Assembly: GCA_001970855.1 (NCBI GenBank)
Contig: LSSN01003236.1
Coordinates: 1-14,242, forward strand
DNA: 14,242 bases
Reading direction: 5' to 3'
Origin: Smittium culicis
Lineage: Eukaryota; Kickxellomycota; Harpellomycetes; Harpellales; Legeriomycetaceae
The translations under genes were made by a program, and so were the position numbers. The notes under the pieces were generated by a model. The model saw nothing but the letters and a program-made list of their open reading frames with translations. It had not been told where the DNA came from and made no database searches. Of the stretch, positions 9,501 to 14,242 are shown piece after piece. Position 1 is the first letter of the stretch; every line of letters begins with the position of its first letter.

Positions 9501-10480
9501 AAACTTTCAAAGAGTTTTTTAATAGCGGGGAGTTTTTAGCGATATATATCTATTAGGTAAAAATAAATTGAAAAAATCAAAGGTGTTATTTGTTTTATCT
9601 TTATTTCCAGTTTAATTGGCAGTTGCTAAATATATATTAGGAGCATTAAAATTCATTCTGTTGCAGATTATGAGCGAGATTAATTAAATTTGAATAATTT
9701 AATGAAATGAAAATCAAAAAAAAATATTGGGTCTAGGAAATTAACAAAGGATTTGGGATTTATGTACCAAATAACATATTTGCACAGTATTTAGTGGGAG
9801 ATGGAGCATTGTTCGAAGAATTGGGTGTTAAAGGAAGTGAGTTTGATGATTTTCGGTAGAGTTGTTGGATAGGCTACCCAGTTTAAACGTTGGTCACTAG
9901 TATGAACTTGTGAGCGAAAAATGTTTTTTAGAGATAATATAAAAGAGATACTATCAGATGAGAACCTTCTACGAATACGATAGACTAATTGTAACAATAT
10001 TCAAAAGGCGGGATTGGCAGATTTTAATTGAGCCTGTGATGAGCTGTAAGCAGATATCCCAAAAAAGATCATTTATATTTTTTTTTCCAGTTTTTATGGG
10101 GATAGAAGATGAAATAAAATTAGATGAGTGGAAATATATCACGTTTAATCTGGTCTTTTTTTTTTTTTAACGTTTAATCTAGTCATAAAACTTTTTTATA
10201 AATGACATGGTTTGTATGTAATTATTATTTTTGATTTTGTTTTGTTTTTGAGATATTTTTTTGGAGTCATGGGATTGTAATTATTTAGTCCAATGCTTGC
10301 CTCATATTTTGAAATATAAAATAAAATGTGAGCCTTTGTTAGATTTTCATGCTTCGGGAAAGACAGGCTAGATGATGACAAACTTGTAAAAAAAGATGGC
10401 ATTGTTGGTTCTTATTGGCTGGGCTTATCTACCATTGTTTATTTTATTTTTAATTTTTAATTTTTAATTTTTCAGAAACT
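9501..10480. other. Intermediate-composition region without a recognisable gene
   Basis: Only short open frames occur here, on both strands, and none shows a motif I can name. On the minus strand, 9997-9791 is open for 68 codons and in line with the LINE relic, so it could be degraded upstream LINE sequence (reverse-transcriptase fingers or endonuclease), but no conserved block supports this. At 10452-10472 there are three 7-bp AATTTTT units. A duplicated 15-mer around a poly(T) tract is listed separately. Confidence 0.5.
10141..10184. repeat. 15-bp direct repeat flanking a 13-T tract
   Basis: ACGTTTAATCTGGTC (10141-10155) and ACGTTTAATCTAGTC (10170-10184) differ at one position. Between them are thirteen T and one A. 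Read on the minus strand this is a poly(A) tract flanked by a short direct repeat, which resembles the end product of a poly(A)-primed insertion. Slippage or a local duplication is equally possible. Confidence 0.85.
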
Positions 10481-11939
10481 CTACGATAAGAGGATCATTC
10501 TGCCAGACATTTTATAGCGGCTCTGGAATATGATTCGAAAACTATTTTTTAAGCTATAAAAAATATGATGTGTGAGTATTAATGCTCGCGTAAGTTCAGC
10601 AATTTGTTGGGGAAGCAGCTTTAAAAAGATAAACTTAATTGGTTGATAATAATAATTTTATAATAATATAGGATTGTATGTTTTAAAGCGGCCGAGAAGA
10701 AAGACACTGTTTTGCCATTAAATCTCATTCGCTTTTTCTAGATATGGTAATATAACCTCGTTATTGCCGTTTAATAAAGTGTGCATAGAGGAAATTTAGC
10801 AAACACCAAGAAACTTTGCTCAATTCCATAATACCATTCGCAGGAATTTAAAAGCGGCTCTAATGCAAACAATAGCAGAATTAATGGTTGGGGTTTCCGG
10901 TATTTTTCTATTCAGGCTATTGGTGTACAGGATATCGATTTTTTCTTGGCTATTTGCGGCTAGATAAACAAATGTCCACTAAATATATCCGCCAATCTCT
11001 CGCTCGTGATACGCTGTTTATATTGTTATTATAATCGATTTATGTTATTGGTTGACTCAATATACTACTCGCCATTTTTTTTCTCATCTAATCATCATTA
11101 ATTTTTTTTTAGCTAAATGTTTCGTGATCTGCAAAGTGATCATCTATTGGTGATGAGATATGAGAAATGACCAGCCGTTCATTAGTCTGTGTAGGTTTTA
11201 TTACAGAACACATATAGTCGAATTTTAATAATTACTAATTAGTATTATTGGGTATTATTTATGCGCGCTTGTAAATGGACAAATCATTTGATTTAGGCTC
11301 AGATGTAAACATCAGTTCAGATTAAAACCAAGGCAAATACGGATATTTAGCGTGCTAAGGAGATAGATAAATGCTATGCGATGATGCTAATAGTGTAGCA
11401 CAAGTATTTTTCTCCCTACATACACGAATCTACGCTTAGCATAAACTTATTGCAGAAATGATCAATGATTTATAAAACTAACTGCTGAATTAAGTAAGAC
11501 TCAAAATTCCTCAAAATATGTACTCATTATTTGTTTGGGGTTGCTATTCAAGGCGTTGGAGTCCATAATAGGCAGCACATGTATAAATATGCCAATAAAA
11601 AGCAGTATTTATATTTTTTTGTAAGTCATCGCTTACTAAAAATGCCTAAAGAGGTACTATTTCATAAAATCGTAAATGGTTGGCGAGAGTTCGATTAGAG
11701 CCATTGGACGAATTGTATCTTGTTAAAAGATTAAATCGTAATTGGGCAAGATGAATTCAAAAAAATATTGATATCTAGCAATTCAATAAATTACAAATAA
11801 TACCTGCTCTTAAAATCATGTCAAAGTCGAAAAAAAAGACTTTGTCACAAGAAAGCTATATAGCTAAACTCGTACGCTTTTCTATTACCGACGCTTAGGC
11901 TGAAAATTAAATAAAATATGATTGTTCCGAGTCTACAAT
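10481..11939. other. Gene-free region upstream of the CRH-type gene
   Basis: The sequence is visibly less A+T-biased than the desert (two sampled lines have 15 and 23 G/C of 60) and lacks long frames on either strand. It contains scattered short symmetries: a 10-bp palindrome ACTAATTAGT inside a larger imperfect palindrome (11227-11249), and CAAAGTC / GACTTTG (11822-11828 and 11838-11844). The restored composition next to the live gene suggests a long intergenic/regulatory region, but decayed coding sequence cannot be excluded. No tRNA-like B box with a matching A box was found. Confidence 0.5.
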
Positions 11940-12101
11940 TATATATAACCGGGCCATTAAGTCTCTTAATTATGCCAAACTCATATTTTTTCTTCTTTCA
12001 CTATATTATATATTTACTTATCCCTTATCCTTTATCATTAATTATACTTTATTTTACTATAACGTTTTATTGAAACTATTTTTCGATCAGATATCTCTAA
12101 A
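11940..12101 (+). promoter_or_regulatory. Probable core promoter and 5' leader of the CRH-type gene
   Basis: A TATATATAA element at 11940-11948 lies about 155 bp before the predicted start codon. It is followed by pyrimidine-rich runs (TTTTTTCTTCTTTCAC near 11986-12001 and CTTATCCCTTATCC near 12017-12030), which are typical surroundings for fungal transcription start sites. A second TATATTTA lies near 12007-12014. The start codon context is CTAAAATGG, with A at -3. The exact start site cannot be read from sequence. Confidence 0.4.
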
Positions 12102-13750
12102 ATGGTAAATGCTTATCCTTTTATATGTTCTCTAAATTTATAATATTAAACCTATCACTTAAAAACTTATAATATTTCCGATATGACTGCCTATTTTATC
12201 TCTATAATTCCATCTACTATCTTTTTTACATACTACATCTCTTTTAATAGTGCCCATTAAGCATTATTAATCTTTTATATCAGCATACCTTCTCTAATAA
12301 ATAAACCCATTTTTAATTTTTCTTTATCAACTAATCACTAACTTTGCTGTTTGTTTATCTTATTTTAGAAAAAATCTGTCATATTCTCGGCTTTTAGCCT
12401 ACTATATTCCACGCTTATATCTTCTCAGTGCGTCAATTTTGGTGACGGAAAATCAAAGTGCCCCGCTACCTCCCCTTGCTGCTTTGGTGGATATTGTGAT
12501 TCCTCTGCCTATTTCTGTATTCTAGGAAACTGTGATCCCAGCAACTCCTACTCTCCAAACTCTTGCTGGCCTAAACCTATGTGCAAAAATATTAACCAGA
12601 ATTTCAACGATGCCAGTGTCCTAGTCCCTGCATCAGGCTTCACTGGCGAAGTTGACAAACAAATATTTTACTCATCGGAATTAGTCGACCACGCAAGAAT
12701 CTCGAATGGAAATTTGGCTCTTGGGCTAAGACCCGATTCTGATCTAAAAAAGACCGGCCTAGGATCAACCGTATATTACTCTAGGTATTCATATTTTACA
12801 TTCAAAAAATCGTCGCTCGTTCCTATTTTTTTGTTCTAGAGTTTTATTTTCCCATACTAAAATATTTCCCCTTAATTTCTAGATGGGTTGATCATGGTAC
12901 TATAACTATAACTGCCATGAGTGGTTGTAAAAGTCCTGGTGTTGTTAGCTCTTTCATTGTTAGAAATGAATTCGGTGATGAAATAGATTTTGAATGGGTT
13001 GGCTTGGATACCTCTACCGTCCAAACTAATTACTACTATAATGACGAGCTTGATTACACTAAAATGGTACCCAGTAATGATTTGGGAGATACCACTTCTA
13101 AATTCATTGATTATACCATTGACTGGAAGTTAGATTCTATCTCTTGGTACGCTGCTGGAAGTCTTATAAGAACTGTAAACAGACAAGATACTTGGTCAGT
13201 TGCGGAAAATGTCTTCAAATTCCCTGATAGACCTGCACAACTCTCCTTCTCCATTTGGGATGGATGTAACGAAAGACCAAAAGGTACCAGCGATTGGGCA
13301 GGCTGCTCAAACCTATATTCTAGCGCTAGCTCTGAATACGTTTTCAATATCAAAAATGTTAAAGTTAACTGCCTTTATTCCGGTAACGATACTTACGTCA
13401 TTCCTAATAATGCCACTCCCTCTTCTACTGCCAAACCCAGCTTTGTTTCAATCCCTCCTAGAACATCATCATCATCATCATCATCACCATCGCTATCATC
13501 TTCAAGATCCTCCTCTATTAATTCTGCGTTCATTGTTAGTCCTTCTGCCAAAGCCACTTCTACTTCAAGCTCCACCTCTGCCACGTCCTCTAGCTCAGCT
13601 ACTGCTAGTTCACCAACTGCATCTAACGCTCCTCAGTCCCAATCTCAATCTTCGCAGTCGCAATCATCTTCTTCGTCAAATAACTCTGTCCCTGCCTTTG
13701 TTTATGCTGTATCTGTCTCGCTAGCAGTATACTTATCACTACATTTCTGA
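12102..13750 (+). CDS. CRH-family GPI-anchored cell-wall transglycosylase (GH16 with CBM18-like domain, Utr2/Crr1-like)
   Basis: Predicted join of 12102-12104, 12369-12784 and 12883-13750, giving 428 residues; the spliced length is an exact multiple of three. Crh enzymes cut chitin and transfer it onto beta-glucan, cross-linking the wall outside the plasma membrane. Residues 1 to about 21 are a signal peptide (KKSVIFSAFSLLYSTLISS). A Cys-rich CBM18-like domain has cysteines at 22, 32, 38, 39, 44, 51, 56, 67 and 73. The GH16 domain spans about 85-305 with the catalytic motif DEIDFE at 172-177 (nucleophile E173, helper D175, acid/base E177); TIDWKLDSISWYAAG and KGTSDWAG are also family blocks. 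A Ser/Thr-rich stalk (about 319-406) and a hydrophobic tail (408-428) after N406/N407 form a GPI signal. The start was chosen because the signal peptide lacks a Met in its own exon: a TAG (12366-12368) precedes it as splice acceptor, and ATG|GTAAAT upstream restores Met in frame. The Met at 12579 would lose the signal peptide and most of the Cys domain. The chitin-binding module favours the Utr2/Crr1 branch; the exact orthologue is not resolved. Confidence 0.9.
12105..12368 (+). other. Intron 1 of the CRH-type gene (264 bp)
   Basis: The donor GTAAAT directly follows the initiator ATG. The branch site CACTAAC is at 12336-12342, about 27 nt before the acceptor TTTTAG (12363-12368). The intron is pyrimidine-rich with no long open frame. 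Splicing in phase 0 joins ATG to AAA AAA TCT, completing a signal peptide. The donor is inferred; another upstream ATG-bearing exon is possible but fits less well. Confidence 0.7.
12785..12882 (+). other. Intron 2 of the CRH-type gene (98 bp)
   Basis: Donor GTATTC (12785-12790), branch-like TACTAAA (12855-12861) and acceptor TTTCTAG (12876-12882). Splicing joins AG to A to make Arg140 and continues as TGG GTT GAT, giving the family sequence YYSRWVDHG. Without splicing, the frame ends at a TAG inside the intron (12837-12839). The junction is supported by conserved protein sequence on both sides. Confidence 0.92.
13465..13486 (+). repeat. (TCA)7 coding microsatellite
   Basis: Seven consecutive TCA codons encode seven Ser in the stalk of the wall protein. 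The tract could change in length by slippage without breaking the frame. It also creates misleading His-rich and Asp-rich frames on the other readings. Confidence 0.95.
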
Positions 13751-14153
13751 TCTGTGATATCTTATTTGTCCATTATTCCAAATAAGGAGCTTTAATTATC
13801 ACTACCTACAATTAATATTTCTTTTTTGATTTGCTCCGAGTGATTTATTCTTAATTTATACCCTCTGTTGCTGAATTGGTCATTTTCTTGTCTACAATTC
13901 GTATTGCTATTTTTATTATTTACTAATTAATATTCTCCCCTCCCAGGTCTCTATAATATATATTATTACTCTTCACCCAAATTTAGTCTTTTGATTCGAG
14001 TCTAATTTTTGTGAAATTTTTTACTATCCTTTTCCTTTGGTCTTAGTATTGTTTTTAATTTTATTAATACCTTGGACCAAATAAAATAATTTAATCCAGT
14101 CAGAGCAGAGGCCAAATTTTTTCTAATAAAAGAACTTTAAAATACTTCAGTTG
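13751..14153 (+). terminator. 3' flank of the CRH-type gene with a hairpin after the stop
   Basis: A perfect 8-bp stem, CTTATTTG (13761-13768) and CAAATAAG (13779-13786), begins 10 nt after the stop codon and has a 10-nt loop. A/T-rich efficiency-like elements (AATTAATATT near 13811, ATATATATTATT near 13956) and AATAAAATAATT further on (about 14080) may serve 3' end formation. No gene is visible in the remainder. The poly(A) site cannot be placed from sequence. Confidence 0.35.
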
Positions 14154-14242
14154 TGTTAGGGATTAATTGGTTAATCCCTAATTAAGCAATTAGCCACTAA
14201 TATAGCTTTTACTAATCACAAGTATTATTATATTATAACATA
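14154..14242 (+). mobile_element. Possible 5' end of another LTR, cut by the window edge
   Basis: The sequence starts TGTTAGGGATTAATTGG, the type of TGTT start seen in many fungal LTRs. It contains a perfect 11-bp stem with a 4-nt loop: TTAGGGATTAA (14156-14166) and TTAATCCCTAA (14171-14181). The following GCAATTAGCCACTAAT is repetitive in the way of LTR U3 sequence. It shows no resemblance to the LTR at 1097, so it would be a different family. The other end lies outside the window, so the call rests on the terminus alone. Confidence 0.35.

Noticed and set aside
9958..10170. 70-codon plus-strand frame ending in a poly-Phe run, and a 68-codon minus-strand frame at 10196-10402
   Set aside because: No recognisable domain; the first ends by translating the T-tract, and neither has a promoter or intron context to support it.
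11120..11126. TTTCGTG as a cell-cycle (SCB-type) promoter element
   Set aside because: A single 7-mer almost 1 kb upstream of the start codon is expected by chance.
11677..11710. tRNA-like B box (GAGTTCGATTAG)
   Set aside because: The closing bases do not match GGTTCGANTCC and no A box or acceptor stem could be found around it.
12579..12839. ATG-initiated 86-codon frame as a separate small gene
   Set aside because: It is exon 2 of the CRH-type gene read into intron 2; conserved Cys and GH16 sequence continues on both sides.
13200..13724. 174-codon plus-strand frame with a His run, and a 63-codon acidic minus-strand frame (13393-13584)
   Set aside because: Both are frame shadows of the Ser-rich stalk and its (TCA)7 tract within the real GH16 gene.
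14156..14161. TTAGGG as telomere repeat
   Set aside because: A single unit, part of a local hairpin, not in tandem.

Overview
The window reads as a fungal nuclear locus, most likely from an ascomycete, although the lineage cannot be fixed from sequence alone. The evidence is one intact, intron-containing gene for a secreted, GPI-anchored cell-wall enzyme of the CRH type (GH16 with a chitin-binding cysteine domain). Its introns have CACTAAC and TACTAAA branch sites. It is surrounded by decayed fungal-type retroelements in very A+T-rich DNA.

Layout: positions 181-1104 (+) hold the 3' end of a dead Ty3/gypsy-type pol gene (integrase core, then GPY/F module). It ends at a polypurine tract (1085-1096) and a putative 3' LTR (from 1097) that carries a 29-bp tandem repeat. 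Positions 1407-7920 are a gene desert; hand counts of a few 60-base lines give only 5-12 G/C each. Positions 7923-8164 form a single gap-free imperfect palindrome of about 240 bp centred on CCCATATATGGG. Between 8154 and about 9500 the minus strand carries what I read as the wreck of a non-LTR (LINE-type) retrotransposon: reverse-transcriptase motifs upstream and an RNase H-like domain downstream, broken by stops and frameshifts. A tight cluster of perfect hairpins (8890-8974) lies between the two parts. Positions 9501-10480 hold nothing I can name except a duplicated 15-mer around a poly(T) tract. Base composition becomes more balanced after about 10480, and 10481-12101 is the long upstream region of the only live gene.

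That gene runs from 12102 to 13750 in three exons. The first exon is predicted to be only the ATG. The product has a signal peptide, a CBM18-like Cys domain, a GH16 catalytic domain with DEIDFE, a Ser-rich stalk and a C-terminal GPI signal. It is most like the Utr2/Crr1 branch of the Crh chitin-glucan transglycosylases. After it come a hairpin-bearing 3' region and, at the window edge, what looks like the first 89 bp of another LTR (TGTTAGGGATTAA...).

The mobile-element relics do not cooperate with the wall gene. The picture is a repeat-filled, A+T-degraded compartment directly abutting a functional gene. The most unusual structures are the long palindrome, the antisense LINE wreck beside it and the hairpin cluster. 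I see no CRISPR array, tRNA, rRNA, or prokaryote-type or toxin gene.
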